Positions 8,045 to 16,339 of a stretch of DNA of 64,000 nucleotides are shown piece after piece. The first letter of the stretch is position 1, and every line of letters begins with the position of its first letter. Source of the DNA: Halococcus agarilyticus. Its GTDB lineage: Archaea > Halobacteriota > Halobacteria > Halobacteriales > Halococcaceae. Below the pieces are notes generated by a model, which saw only the letters and a program-made list of their open reading frames with translations, searched no databases and had not been told where the DNA came from. Location of the stretch: positions 62,001 to 126,000 of the forward strand of contig NZ_BAFM01000008.1 in assembly GCF_000334895.1 (NCBI RefSeq), in the 5' to 3' direction. The translations under genes and the position numbers were made by a program.

Positions 8045-9058
8045 ATGTCGGGAGAACCACTCCGCTACGCGGTCGTCGGTTGTTCGGGGATCGGGCGGAC
8101 GCACGCCGACGGGGTCCGCGCCGCCGATGGCGTCGAACTGGTCGCCGGCGTCGATCTCGACGACGCCGCGGCCCGCGAGTTCGCCGCGACGTACGACGTC
8201 GTCGGCACCACCGATCTGACGGCGGCAGTCGAGAAGCTAGCCATCGACGCCGTCAGCGTCTGCACGCCGAGCGGGACGCACTCCTCGATCGTACGGGAGT
8301 GTGCCGATCTCGGCCTCGACGTGCTCTGTGAGAAACCGCTCGACGTCACGGCCGAGCGGGTGAACGGCATGATCGCGGCCTGCGAGCGGGCGGACGTCAC
8401 CCTGTCGGGGATCTTCCAGCGCCGCACCCATCCCGGCGCGCAGCGTGCCAGGCAGGCCGTCACGGCGGGCGACCTCGGCTCGCTCGTGCTCGCCACCGTC
8501 GACGTCCGGTGGCACCGCTCCCAGGAGTACTACGACAGCGCCGACTGGCGCGGCACCCGCGAGATGGACGGCGGCGTGTTGATGAACCAGGCGATCCACG
8601 GGATCGACATGCTCGGGTGGCTCGGCGGCGGCGTCGAGCGCGTCTCGGCCGACCTCGACACGCTCGCACGCGACATCGAGGTGCCGGACACCGCAGTCAT
8701 CGACGTTCGCCTCGGCTCGGGTGCGCTCGGCCAGATCCGCGCGACCACGGCCGCTCACACGGATCACCCGATCACACTCGAACTCACCGGCGAGAGGGGG
8801 TCACTCCGACTGCAGCGCGACGAGATCGACGCGTTCGAAACCACGGACGGGCCGATGGCAGTCGACGTCGACGACCGACCGGAGTGGGGTGTCGGCCACA
8901 CGACGCAGATCCAGGAGTTCGTCGATTCGCTCCACGAGGGCCGCGAACCGATGGTGCCCGCGAACGAGGCCCGGAGGGCGGTCGACGTCGTTCTCGCGGC
9001 CTACGAGTCGGACGAACGTGGCGAACCGGTGGCGGTCGCCGAGATCCGCGAGCAGTGA
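8045..9058 (+). CDS. Gfo/Idh/MocA family oxidoreductase (1)
   Basis: A 337-residue NAD(P)-dependent sugar dehydrogenase. An N-terminal Rossmann fold (YAVVGCSGIGRTHADGV) is followed by the family EKP motif (LCEKPLDVT) and the C-terminal domain motif MNQAIHGIDMLGWLGG, whose His is the usual catalytic residue. ATG 8045 is the only start consistent with the Rossmann beta strand. It lies 97 bases after ThuA and 58 bases before a second family member. A TATA-like element precedes the start by about 27 bases. Confidence 0.88.
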   Translation: MSGEPLRYAVVGCSGIGRTHADGVRAADGVELVAGVDLDDAAAREFAATYDVVGTTDLTAAVEKLAIDAVSVCTPSGTHSSIVRECADLGLDVLCEKPLDVTAERVNGMIAACERADVTLSGIFQRRTHPGAQRARQAVTAGDLGSLVLATVDVRWHRSQEYYDSADWRGTREMDGGVLMNQAIHGIDMLGWLGGGVERVSADLDTLARDIEVPDTAVIDVRLGSGALGQIRATTAAHTDHPITLELTGERGSLRLQRDEIDAFETTDGPMAVDVDDRPEWGVGHTTQIQEFVDSLHEGREPMVPANEARRAVDVVLAAYESDERGEPVAVAEIREQ

Positions 9059-9116
9059 TCCGCGGGCAACGGCTGCGAGCGGTAGCTTTTTTCGCTCGCC
9101 GGGGAACCCTACGGCG

Positions 9117-10199
9117 ATGAGTGACGATCACCGGATCGCCGTCGTCGGCATCGGCGCGGCCGCGGAGATGCACGCCAACGCCATCGAGAGCCTCGATCGC
9201 GCGACGCTGGTCGCCGGATCGTGTCGTGCCGAGTCGAAGGGCGAAACCTTCGCCGAGGCGTTCGACTGTGCGTGGTACGAGGACGCGGCGACGATGCTGG
9301 AGGGCGAGACGCCGGACGTCGTCACGGTCTGTACCCCGAGCGGCGCACACCTTTCGAGCGTCGAACTCGCCGCCGAGCACGGGATCGACACCCTCTGTGA
9401 GAAGCCGCTGGAGATCACGACCGACCGGATCGACGCGATGGAGCGTATCGCCAACGAGGCCGACGTCCTCCTCGGGGGCGTGTTCCAGCAGCGCTTCAAC
9501 CCCGTGGTGCGGGCGGTTCACGAGGCCGCCGCCGGGGGCCGCTTCGGCGATCTCGCCGTCGCGAACGCTCACGTTCCGTGGTGGCGCGACGACGACTACT
9601 ACGCGCCCGAGCGCTGGCAGGGAACTCGGGATCTCGACGGCGGCGGCGCGCTGATGAACCAGTCGATCCACGCGATCGACGCGCTCTGCTGGCTCGCCGG
9701 GGCGACGATGGACCTCCCGCGCGGGGAAAACCCCGTGGCGGAAGTGAGCGCCTACACCGCGCGGCGGGCCCACGACGAGGACCGACTGGAGGTCGAGGAC
9801 ACCGCGGTCGCCGCTCTCGAATTCGAGAACGGTGCGCTCGGCCAGGTACTCGGCGCGACGTCGATGTACCCCGGATCGCGGCGTCGCCTCCAGCTCGCCG
9901 GCCGCGACGGCACGGCGACGGTCCGCGAGGACGAACTCCGCACATGGAAATTCCGCGACGAACGGGAGAGCGACGCCGATCTGCGCGAGCGCTTCGCCGG
10001 CAGCGAGACCAGCGGCGGTGCGGCCGACCCCACCGACGTCGATCACGACAACCACGCTCGCAACATCGAGGCGTTCCTCGACGCCCGCGAAGGTGACGCT
10101 CCCTACCCCCTCGACGTGACCGCCGCACGCACGGCCGTCGCGGTCATCGAGGCGATCTACGAGTCCGCCGACCGGGGTGCGCCCGTCGTGCTCGACTGA
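9117..10199 (+). CDS. Gfo/Idh/MocA family oxidoreductase (2)
   Basis: A 360-residue paralog of the preceding gene. The Rossmann start is IAVVGIGAAAEMHANAI, the EKP motif is LCEKPLEIT, and the catalytic-helix motif is GGALMNQSIHAIDALCWLAG. The C-terminus contains a charged insertion of about 30 residues (around SDADLRERFAGSE) before DHDNHARNIEAFLDA. A T-rich element (AGCTTTTTTCG) centred about 27 bases upstream suggests its own promoter and a leaderless transcript. The pair may oxidise and re-reduce different positions of a sugar. Confidence 0.88.
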   Translation: MSDDHRIAVVGIGAAAEMHANAIESLDRATLVAGSCRAESKGETFAEAFDCAWYEDAATMLEGETPDVVTVCTPSGAHLSSVELAAEHGIDTLCEKPLEITTDRIDAMERIANEADVLLGGVFQQRFNPVVRAVHEAAAGGRFGDLAVANAHVPWWRDDDYYAPERWQGTRDLDGGGALMNQSIHAIDALCWLAGATMDLPRGENPVAEVSAYTARRAHDEDRLEVEDTAVAALEFENGALGQVLGATSMYPGSRRRLQLAGRDGTATVREDELRTWKFRDERESDADLRERFAGSETSGGAADPTDVDHDNHARNIEAFLDAREGDAPYPLDVTAARTAVAVIEAIYESADRGAPVVLD

Positions 10200-10275
10200 C
10201 GCTGTACGTGGGGTTCTTGAGAGGGAGAGCACTCGCCGAAAGAGTCATTGCCCTCTCACGACGAACCACCGTTCG

Positions 10276-10532
10276 ATGACGACACGATCGGACGCCCAGT
10301 TCGTCCTCAGCGGGTTCGCCGACGAGATCGACGACTCGCTCACCGTCCAGCTCGACGTGCTCTGTGAGCCGGGGATCGGGCACATCGACCTTCGAGGGAT
10401 CGATGGAACGAACGTGCTCGACCTGAGCGACGGGGCGGGGCGAAAAGCGGTTTCTCGGGCCCCGAGGGGTTCGAACGGGCCACGGCAGCGTTCCGGTCGG
10501 TGCTCGACGAGGCGGACGTGAGGGACGGATAG
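10276..10532 (+). pseudogene. Sugar phosphate isomerase/epimerase, N- and C-terminal remnants joined
   Basis: ATG 10276 starts a typical TIM-barrel isomerase N-terminus (FVLSGFADEIDDSLTVQLDV, then HIDLRGIDGTNVLDLSD). The barrel is then lost: within a few bases the DNA reads, in a different frame, a typical C-terminal helix (GFERATAAFRSVLDEADV) ending at TAG 10530-10532. About 200 residues are missing. This is an internal deletion with a frame change. Confidence 0.65.
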
Positions 10533-10554
10533 CGACCCGCGGCCGATCCCCGGA

Positions 10555-11286
10555 TCAGAGCGAGCCGAGGAACGACGCGCCGGTGTCGATCGATTCCACC
10601 GGATCGTCGGGATCGTCGTGTTCGTAGATCAGCCAGTCCGCACCGATCTCGCGGGCAGCGTCGGCACAGGCCGCCATGTCGACGTCGCCCTCGCCGATCT
10701 CCGCGAACACACCGTCCCGGGTGTGCATGTCCTTCATGTGAACCAGCGAGAGTCGATCGCCGTACTCCCGGAGGAGAGCTTCGGGATCGTGACCCGCCGT
10801 GGCGACCCAGCCGACGTCGATCTCCGCGCCGAGCCCCGGTGCGGCGTCGAACAGCCGCTCGAAGGCAGTGTGGCCGTCCACGTCGACGAACTCGTGGTCG
10901 TGGTTGTGGTAGTGGAGATCGAAGCCGCGCGAGTCGAACGCCTCGACGAGCCCCGAGAGCCGATCGGCGGTCGACGCGACGGCATCGGACGATTCGAACG
11001 CGTCGGGACCGAGGTACGGAACGACGAGGGCGTCGGTGCCGAGGTCGCGGTAGGTGCGGGCCGTCGCGTCGGGGTCGGATTCGAGCGCGTCGACACCGAC
11101 GTGGGGACCGACGGCGTCGAGGCCGTGATCGTCGAGTCGGCTCCGGACGTCGGCGGGGTCGTGGCCGTCGAGTCCGCCCGAGAACTGCACGCCGTCGTAG
11201 CCGGCGTTGGCGACGCGGTCGATCGTCTCGGGAAGCGGTTCGTCGAGCGCACGGACGCTGTAGAGATTGATGGCGATCGGTAGCAC
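10555..11286 (-). CDS. Sugar phosphate isomerase/epimerase (xylose-isomerase-like TIM barrel) 1
   Basis: A 243-residue AP-endonuclease-2/xylose-isomerase-like barrel. Visible landmarks are LPIAINLYSVR (strand 1), GYDGVQFSGGLDG, HYHNHDHEF (metal-binding His cluster), GAEIDVGWVATAG (Asp), LVHMKDMH and DWLIYEHDDP. The metal ligands expected of the family (Glu/Asp/His/Glu) appear present. GTG 11286 is chosen because it immediately precedes strand 1. It reads leftward behind the next isomerase gene. The substrate is unknown. Confidence 0.82.
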   Translation of the reverse strand: MLPIAINLYSVRALDEPLPETIDRVANAGYDGVQFSGGLDGHDPADVRSRLDDHGLDAVGPHVGVDALESDPDATARTYRDLGTDALVVPYLGPDAFESSDAVASTADRLSGLVEAFDSRGFDLHYHNHDHEFVDVDGHTAFERLFDAAPGLGAEIDVGWVATAGHDPEALLREYGDRLSLVHMKDMHTRDGVFAEIGEGDVDMAACADAAREIGADWLIYEHDDPDDPVESIDTGASFLGSL

Positions 11287-11431
11287 GCCCGGCGGTTCGT
11301 CGGGACGGGTGTTGAGTCTGTGGGTTCCCGTGAATGGGGCCGTCGCGGCCGCTCCGAAAGGCGGGGATCCCGAGCGGCCGAGCCGGCTCAGACGTCGACG
11401 AGCGTCACGGTCGGCCGCCGCGTAGACGGCC

Positions 11432-12403
11432 CTACTCCGCCCAGTAGGCGTCGCCGGGCGTGGTCTCGAACACCGCACGCGAGAGCACGTCGACCGCCTT
11501 TTCGAGGCCCTCGCGACCGCTGGTGAGCGAGTCCTCGTGTTCGATGCTCATGGCGTCGTCGTAGCCCACCATCCGGAGGGTCGAGGCGACGTCCTTCCAG
11601 TGGGTCTCGCCGTGGCCGTACCCGATCGAGCGGAACAGCCACGAGCGGTCTTCCTCCTCGGTGTACGGTGCGGTGTCGAGAACGCCCTTCGTCCGCGCGT
11701 TCGCCTCGTACACTTTGGTGTCCTTCGCGTGGAAGTGATGGATCGCGTCGTGCTCCCCGAGATAGCGGATCGAGTCGGTGATGTCGATGCCCTGCCAGTA
11801 GAGGTGGGAAGGGTCGTAGTTCGCGCCGATCCGCTCACCCGTGGCCTCGCGGAGTCGGACCATCCCCTCGGGCTCGTACACCAGCATGTTGGGGTGCATC
11901 TCGATCGCGACGTCGACGCCGTGATCCTCGGCGTGGTCGTTGATCTCGGTCCAGTAGGGGATCCCGACCTCCTCCCACTGGTAGGCGAGCATCTCGGCGT
12001 GCTCGGTCGGCCACGGCGCGGTGATCCAGTTGGGCGTCTCGTCGTTCGGGCCGCCCGCGGGGAGACCAGAGAAGCACGTCACCGCGTCGACGCCGAGCTC
12101 GCCGGCGAGTTCGATCGCCCCACGGAGGTCCTCGTCCGCTTCGCTCGATCGGTCGTCGTCGGGATGGAGCGGGTTGTTGTGGGTCGCGAGCGCCGAGATC
12201 CGGAGATCGTGTTCGTCGAGCAGGTCCTGAAGGTCCGCCTGGGCGTCGTCGTTCCCGAGGTACTCGTCCTGGGGAAGGTGGTCGTCGCCGACGAGTCCGC
12301 CACAGCCGAGCTCGACCGCGTCGACCCCGATGTCCGCGAGGTACTCGAACGCGTCTTCCTTCGATCGGTCCGCCAGCGGGACGGTGAGCACGCCGATGTC
12401 CAT
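11432..12403 (-). CDS. Sugar phosphate isomerase/epimerase (xylose-isomerase-like TIM barrel) 2
   Basis: A 323-residue barrel enzyme. It starts MDIGVLTVPLADRSKEDAFE and contains ISALATHNNPLHPD, VDVAIEMHPNMLVYEP (Glu and His), GANYDPSHLYWQGID (Asp, His), IHHFHAKDTKVY (His) and DAMSIEHEDSL (Glu). These are the family's metal ligands in order. It resembles isomerases found beside Gfo/Idh/MocA dehydrogenases in bacterial keto-sugar pathways. ATG 12403 is preferred over a GTG two codons upstream. The promoter would lie in the 12404-12528 gap, divergent from the next fragment. Confidence 0.87.
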   Translation of the reverse strand: MDIGVLTVPLADRSKEDAFEYLADIGVDAVELGCGGLVGDDHLPQDEYLGNDDAQADLQDLLDEHDLRISALATHNNPLHPDDDRSSEADEDLRGAIELAGELGVDAVTCFSGLPAGGPNDETPNWITAPWPTEHAEMLAYQWEEVGIPYWTEINDHAEDHGVDVAIEMHPNMLVYEPEGMVRLREATGERIGANYDPSHLYWQGIDITDSIRYLGEHDAIHHFHAKDTKVYEANARTKGVLDTAPYTEEEDRSWLFRSIGYGHGETHWKDVASTLRMVGYDDAMSIEHEDSLTSGREGLEKAVDVLSRAVFETTPGDAYWAE

Positions 12404-12528
12404 GCACACGGATCATCGCGTCAGCAAATAAACGTTCCGGCGACGTCGGTGGCGGCGTCCGGTGGGTTCGGCACGCGGCGACACCCCCTCGACTACAACC
12501 GTGCGGAGCGTGTCGTCGCGCTCGACCG

Positions 12529-12710
12529 ATGACCGACTGGAGGGTCGCCGCCGTCGACTTCGATCACGATCCACGTCGCCGAGAACCTGCGGTGGCCCAC
12601 GAACATCCCGACACGACGGTCGTCGGCGTCCGTGACGGGGAGCGCGAGCGAACGATCGGTGACGACATTGGGGCGGCGGTCGAGGCTTCGACGTTGACGA
12701 CGCCGACGCG
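12529..12710 (+). pseudogene. Gfo/Idh/MocA oxidoreductase, N-terminal remnant
   Basis: ATG 12529 opens a frame with MTDWRVAAVDFDHDP, then VAHEHPDTTVVGVRDGERER, which mirrors the first beta-alpha-beta unit of one haloarchaeal Gfo/Idh/MocA subgroup. Within 50 residues the composition turns into Ser/Arg-rich sequence and similarity stops; the EKP motif and the C-terminal domain are absent. The exact 3' boundary is uncertain. Confidence 0.5.
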
Positions 12711-12832
12711 CTGGTGCTCGATCCAGTCGATCCTGGACTCGCCGCTCTCGATGACGTCGAGGTCGATCCGATGGCTCCTCGCCGCTCCGCCGTCACCGAT
12801 CGTCCGCTCGCGCGCCGCTCCCTCCACGCACG

Positions 12833-13831
12833 TCATCGACGGTCGATCGACACGCGCTCGCCGGTTCGGGCCGACTCGTAGGCGGCCTCGGTGACCGCGG
12901 TGACGGCGAACGCATCCCGGACGGTCGCTGGCGGCTCGGTTCCCTCGCGGATCGACTCGACGAACGCGTCGCCCTTGGTCCGCGTGTCGAAGCGGTCGTA
13001 GTGTGGCGTGTAGCGCCCGCCGGCGGCGTCGATCTCGGTCACCTCGGGCGATCCCCACTGGCTGCTCTCGAAGTACGTCGCGCCCTCGTCGTCCCAGACG
13101 TGGATCGCCTCCTGGTGGCTGCACGCGCCGCCGTGGGTGGTGATCGTCGCGGTCGCGCCGTTCGTGAAGTCGAGCGAGAGCCGGGCGCGCTCGTCGACTC
13201 TCGCGGCGTCGTCGGCGAACGACATGTCCGCCGCGACCGAGACCGGTTCGAGCCCGACCATCCAGAGAACGATGTCGAGGAGATGGCTGCCGGTGTCGTA
13301 GAGGAACCCGCCACCGCTCGTGTCGGGGTCGAGCCGCCACGTTCCCTCGTTCGCAGTCACCCAGTCCTGGGTGATCTCGGCGGTGAGACAGTCGGGTTCC
13401 CGATCGTGCCAGCGCTCGCGGCCGGCGACGAACGCGGGATCGAGATGGCGCTGGTAGCCGACCATCACCGTCCGATCGCTCCGCTCGGTCCGCTCGGCGA
13501 TCTCCCGTGCGCTGTCGAGATCGACCGTCAGCGGCTTGTCGCAGAACACGTGGAGGTCGTCGTCGAGCGCGGCCAGTATCTGATCGTGATGCAGCGCGTG
13601 CGGCGTGCCGATCGAGACGGCGTCGAGCGCCTCGTTCGCCAGCATCGCGCCGTAGCTGGTGTAGAGCGCCCCCGACGAGAGGTCGAACCGCGTCGCGATC
13701 TCCTCGCGGGCGGCCTCGCTGGGGTCGGCGAGCGCCGCGACCCTCGCGTCGGGGTTGTCGAAGAACTGTGCGCCGACGACGCCGCCGATGAAACCGCCAC
13801 CGACGAGACCGATACGGAGTGGTTCGGGCAT
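12833..13831 (-). CDS. Gfo/Idh/MocA family oxidoreductase (3)
   Basis: A 332-residue NAD(P)-dependent dehydrogenase. The Rossmann motif is RIGLVGGGFIGGVVGAQF, the EKP-type motif is FCDKPLTVD, and the catalytic motif is GGGFLYDTGSHLLDIVLWM (Asp-x3-His form). The C-terminal sheet includes ATITTHGGACSHQE. This Asp-x3-His form differs from the Asn-x3-His form in paralogs 1 and 2, so its substrate probably differs. ATG 13831 is taken over a GTG three codons upstream. Confidence 0.88.
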   Translation of the reverse strand: MPEPLRIGLVGGGFIGGVVGAQFFDNPDARVAALADPSEAAREEIATRFDLSSGALYTSYGAMLANEALDAVSIGTPHALHHDQILAALDDDLHVFCDKPLTVDLDSAREIAERTERSDRTVMVGYQRHLDPAFVAGRERWHDREPDCLTAEITQDWVTANEGTWRLDPDTSGGGFLYDTGSHLLDIVLWMVGLEPVSVAADMSFADDAARVDERARLSLDFTNGATATITTHGGACSHQEAIHVWDDEGATYFESSQWGSPEVTEIDAAGGRYTPHYDRFDTRTKGDAFVESIREGTEPPATVRDAFAVTAVTEAAYESARTGERVSIDRR

Positions 13832-13915
13832 CGTCGGCACGGTACGGAGGCCGACGGCCTAAACCCACCGCTCGCCGACGAAGAGAGCTCGGTCGGCCTC
13901 GCCGCACCCCGGAGC

Positions 13916-14125
13916 ATGGTGTTCGACACGCACACCCACGCGTGGGGACCGCCGAGCGAGGCCCACCCGTGGGTCACGACCGAGATCATGAGCGACGTCG
14001 AGGGCTACTCGGTCCCGCCGGTCTACACCACCGAACGTCTCCTCGCGGACATGGATGCGGGAAGCCGATACGGGCGCTGGAGGCGGTATCAGTCACACCG
14101 CGATCGAGAACCGATCGGTTCGTGA
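13916..14125 (+). pseudogene. Amidohydrolase (TIM-barrel), N-terminal remnant
   Basis: MVFDTHTHAWGPPSEAHPWV carries the amidohydrolase-2 metal motif DxHxH in the form DTHTHAW. It is followed by YTTERLLADMD, where relatives continue into the first barrel helix. After residue 48 the sequence becomes unrelated and stops at 14125. About 220 residues of the barrel are gone. Confidence 0.6.
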
Positions 14126-14142
14126 TCGGCCGACGGCCGTGA

Positions 14143-14502
14143 CTACTCCTCGTCGAGGTTCCCCTTCGAGTCCCAGATCTCGGTCATCAGGTCGGCGAAC
14201 AGCACCGTGCGGAGCGGGTAGCCGTCCTCGTCGGTTTCCCCGAGTGGAGTACCCTTCACGTTCTCGACGAACGATCGCTCGAACGTCATGCTCGCGAGAG
14301 TCTCGCGAACGTCGAACGTGATCCGCCCGTCCGCGTCGGTCCGGAGCCACGCTGCCGTCCGGGCCCGATCGTCGTACTCGATGGTGTACGTCTCGCCGCC
14401 GACGAGGTCGTGGATGTCGTCGATCTCGCCGACGTCGAACCAGCCGTCGTCGGCCTCGATCGCGTACGTCCCGTCCTCGAACCGCGTCTCGTATCGTTCC
14501 AT
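14143..14502 (-). CDS. Hypothetical haloarchaeal protein
   Basis: A 119-residue acidic cytosolic protein, predicted mainly beta, without membrane segments or a Cys motif. The pattern GGETYTIEYDDRARTAAWLRT is clean coding sequence with strong third-position GC bias. I recognise no domain. It lies just upstream of, and reads in the same direction as, a ThuA gene's 3' end, but with a gap of about 120 bases. ATG 14502 starts MERYETRFEDG. Confidence 0.65.
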   Translation of the reverse strand: MERYETRFEDGTYAIEADDGWFDVGEIDDIHDLVGGETYTIEYDDRARTAAWLRTDADGRITFDVRETLASMTFERSFVENVKGTPLGETDEDGYPLRTVLFADLMTEIWDSKGNLDEE

Positions 14503-14623
14503 GATCGTCGTAGTGTAGTCTGAGTCTTAAGACGTACAGGATTCGTCGCCCCGAGCCGTGATCCGCCTGGCCGACCCCGCAGCGGCCGCCCCACTCGATG
14601 GCGAGATCGATCCCAGGGCCCTC

Positions 14624-15268
14624 TCACGTGTCCGCGGCCCACCGGATCCCTCGCGTGAGAAGGCGCTGGACCGCGGGATGGGCGAACGCCGCGTTCGTGT
14701 GGCCGAGCGAACAGTAGAACACGCTTCCGTCGCCGTAGGGCTTGGTCCACGCCACCGGCAGGTCGCCGAGCTCCGGGTGGGCCATCCGCGCGAGCACACG
14801 CACCGACTCGTCCCATCGGACCTCGTAGGGTTCGTCGTGAATCGTGAACGCGGGATCGACGCCCTCGGTGATCGGGTGGTCGGCGTCGACGACTCGCACG
14901 TCGAGATCGCACGGCTCGGGGTGATCGACGAACGCGCCGCCGACGAGCTCCTCGAAGTGGTCGGCCGGTTGGTCGGCGAACGTCTCGTGGTCGGCCGCAC
15001 AGTGGATCCCGACGTACCCGCCACCGTCGCGGACGAATCCGAGCAGTCCCTCGCGTTCCGCGTCGGTCATCGTCGGGTCGGTCAGGTAGTCGACCACGAC
15101 GTCGTACCCCGCGAGATCGGCGAGCGCGGCGCGATCGGTCGTTCCGTCGAGGGCGATGCCGTCGGCCACGAGGAACGCCCGCAGGAGTGGGTACTTCGCG
15201 CCGAACCGGTGGAACTCGAACGCGTCTTCGCCGATCACGAGGGCGCGAACAGGTGCGGTGTCGTTCAT
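14624..15268 (-). CDS. ThuA domain-containing protein (short form)
   Basis: A 214-residue ThuA-fold protein, distinct from the one at 7207. Family features: RALVIGEDAFEFHRF (strand 1), YDVVVDYLTDPTMTD, LLGFVRDGGGYVGIHCAADHETF (the elbow region holds a Cys, HCAAD), VVDADHPITEGV and GDGSVFYCSLGHTNAAFAHP near the end. It is likely to bind or process a sugar in the same pathway as the dehydrogenases. ATG 15268 is the clear start. Confidence 0.85.
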   Translation of the reverse strand: MNDTAPVRALVIGEDAFEFHRFGAKYPLLRAFLVADGIALDGTTDRAALADLAGYDVVVDYLTDPTMTDAEREGLLGFVRDGGGYVGIHCAADHETFADQPADHFEELVGGAFVDHPEPCDLDVRVVDADHPITEGVDPAFTIHDEPYEVRWDESVRVLARMAHPELGDLPVAWTKPYGDGSVFYCSLGHTNAAFAHPAVQRLLTRGIRWAADT

Positions 15269-15365
15269 CGTGCTCCGCGTCGATCGGTCGGCGGATAAGC
15301 GTGGCGGTGAGACGACCCCCCTCCACCCCTGTCGATCCCGTGGAGTCGGCCCCGGGAGCTAGGCG

Positions 15366-15371
15366 TTTATA
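15366..15371 (+). promoter_or_regulatory. TATA box of the universal stress gene
   Basis: TTTATA centred 27 bases before ATG 15396, the spacing expected for a leaderless haloarchaeal transcript. This decides the start over an upstream in-frame ATG at 15375, which lies too close to the box. Confidence 0.6.
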
Positions 15372-15395
15372 CCGATGGACGTGATGGGGACATGC

Positions 15396-15854
15396 ATGGA
15401 TCGCGCACTCGTCGTCGTCGATTCCGACGACCCGAACCACGAGCTGCTCCGCGAGGCCGGCACGCTCGCCGCCGGCGTCGGGGGATCGCTCGTCGTGCTC
15501 GCACTCGCCACCGAGGAATCGTTCGAGGCCGACATGGAGACGTTGGAACGGATCGCGGAGGTCGAGGGCACCTCCCCCGAATCGCACTCCGGTCCCGAGT
15601 ACGCCCGCGCGGCCGCCACCGACGCCGCGAAGACCGCCCTCGCCGACATCGAGGTCGATCACGAGAGTTCCGGCGTGATCGACGACGAGGCCGAATGGGC
15701 GGACCGGATCGTGAGCGTGGCCGAGGAGCGCGACTGCGATCACGTCTTCCTCCGCGGTGCGCACCGCTCGCCGACCGGGAAGGCGCTCTTCGGCGACACC
15801 GCCCAGGCGGTCATCCTCAACTTCGACGGTGCGGTCACGGTCACCACCGACTGA
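15396..15854 (+). CDS. Universal stress protein (UspA family)
   Basis: A 152-residue UspA-fold protein. It starts MDRALVVVDSDDPNHELL and has the middle helix region with VIDDEAEWADRIVSVAEERDCDHVFLRG. The C-terminal ATP-type motif is altered: GAHRSPTGKALFGDTAQAVI, where the usual form is G-2x-G-9x-G-S/T. Nucleotide binding is possible but not assured. It is a single gene with its own promoter. Usp proteins respond to stress; no partner is evident here. Confidence 0.85.
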   Translation: MDRALVVVDSDDPNHELLREAGTLAAGVGGSLVVLALATEESFEADMETLERIAEVEGTSPESHSGPEYARAAATDAAKTALADIEVDHESSGVIDDEAEWADRIVSVAEERDCDHVFLRGAHRSPTGKALFGDTAQAVILNFDGAVTVTTD

Positions 15855-15936
15855 TCGTCGCTGCGACGGTCGGCGAACCGTTCGCCCTCCGGACGGAGTT
15901 CGATCCAGCGATCGCTGCCGTGATCGGAGCTGCCGA

Positions 15937-16083
15937 TCAGCTGTAGCCGACGAGGCACAGCGCGATATACACAAGAGCGGCGTACACCAGCGTGCTCACG
16001 CCCACGATGCCGAGCAGCCCCACGGCGCTGCCGTCGAGCGCGGTCGCAGCGAGCAGCAGCATCACGGTCCGCGAGGAATCCAT
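15937..16083 (-). CDS. Small membrane protein, 48 residues
   Basis: ATG 16083 gives a 48-residue peptide, almost entirely hydrophobic from residue 7 on, forming one or two transmembrane helices (VMLLLAATAL and GIVGVSTLVYAALVYIALCL). Coding on this strand is supported by the clean hydrophobic pattern and by its position convergent with the UspA gene. The function is unknown. Confidence 0.45.
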   Translation of the reverse strand: MDSSRTVMLLLAATALDGSAVGLLGIVGVSTLVYAALVYIALCLVGYS

Positions 16084-16307
16084 CACCGAGGCGTCACGAG
16101 TGATGGAGCTCTCGACGACGCATATCCACGTGGCCGAAACACACCTCGTGGACGGAAGCGAGCTCGTTCTCCGAGCCGGCAGCCGGGAACGCGACGATCG
16201 CGCCGCGCTCGCCGATCTCGGGGACGAACTCGACGAGTCGGGGGTCGAGTGTCGAACTGCCGTTCGACCCTCACGAACGATCCGACACACCGTGGCACGT
16301 TCCACAA

Positions 16308-16315
16308 CGTATAAC
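16308..16315 (+). promoter_or_regulatory. TATA-like box of the kinase-enolase pair
   Basis: CGTATAAC centred about 28 bases before ATG 16340. It supports a leaderless start and argues against the upstream in-frame extension. Confidence 0.5.
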
Positions 16316-16339
16316 ATCCGTCACGACGCCCCTCCTCGC

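Noticed and set aside
16102-16339. In-frame upstream extension of the kinase gene from an ATG at 16102
   Set aside because: A TATA-like box lies 28 bases before ATG 16340, and the extension has no kinase similarity and a random composition.
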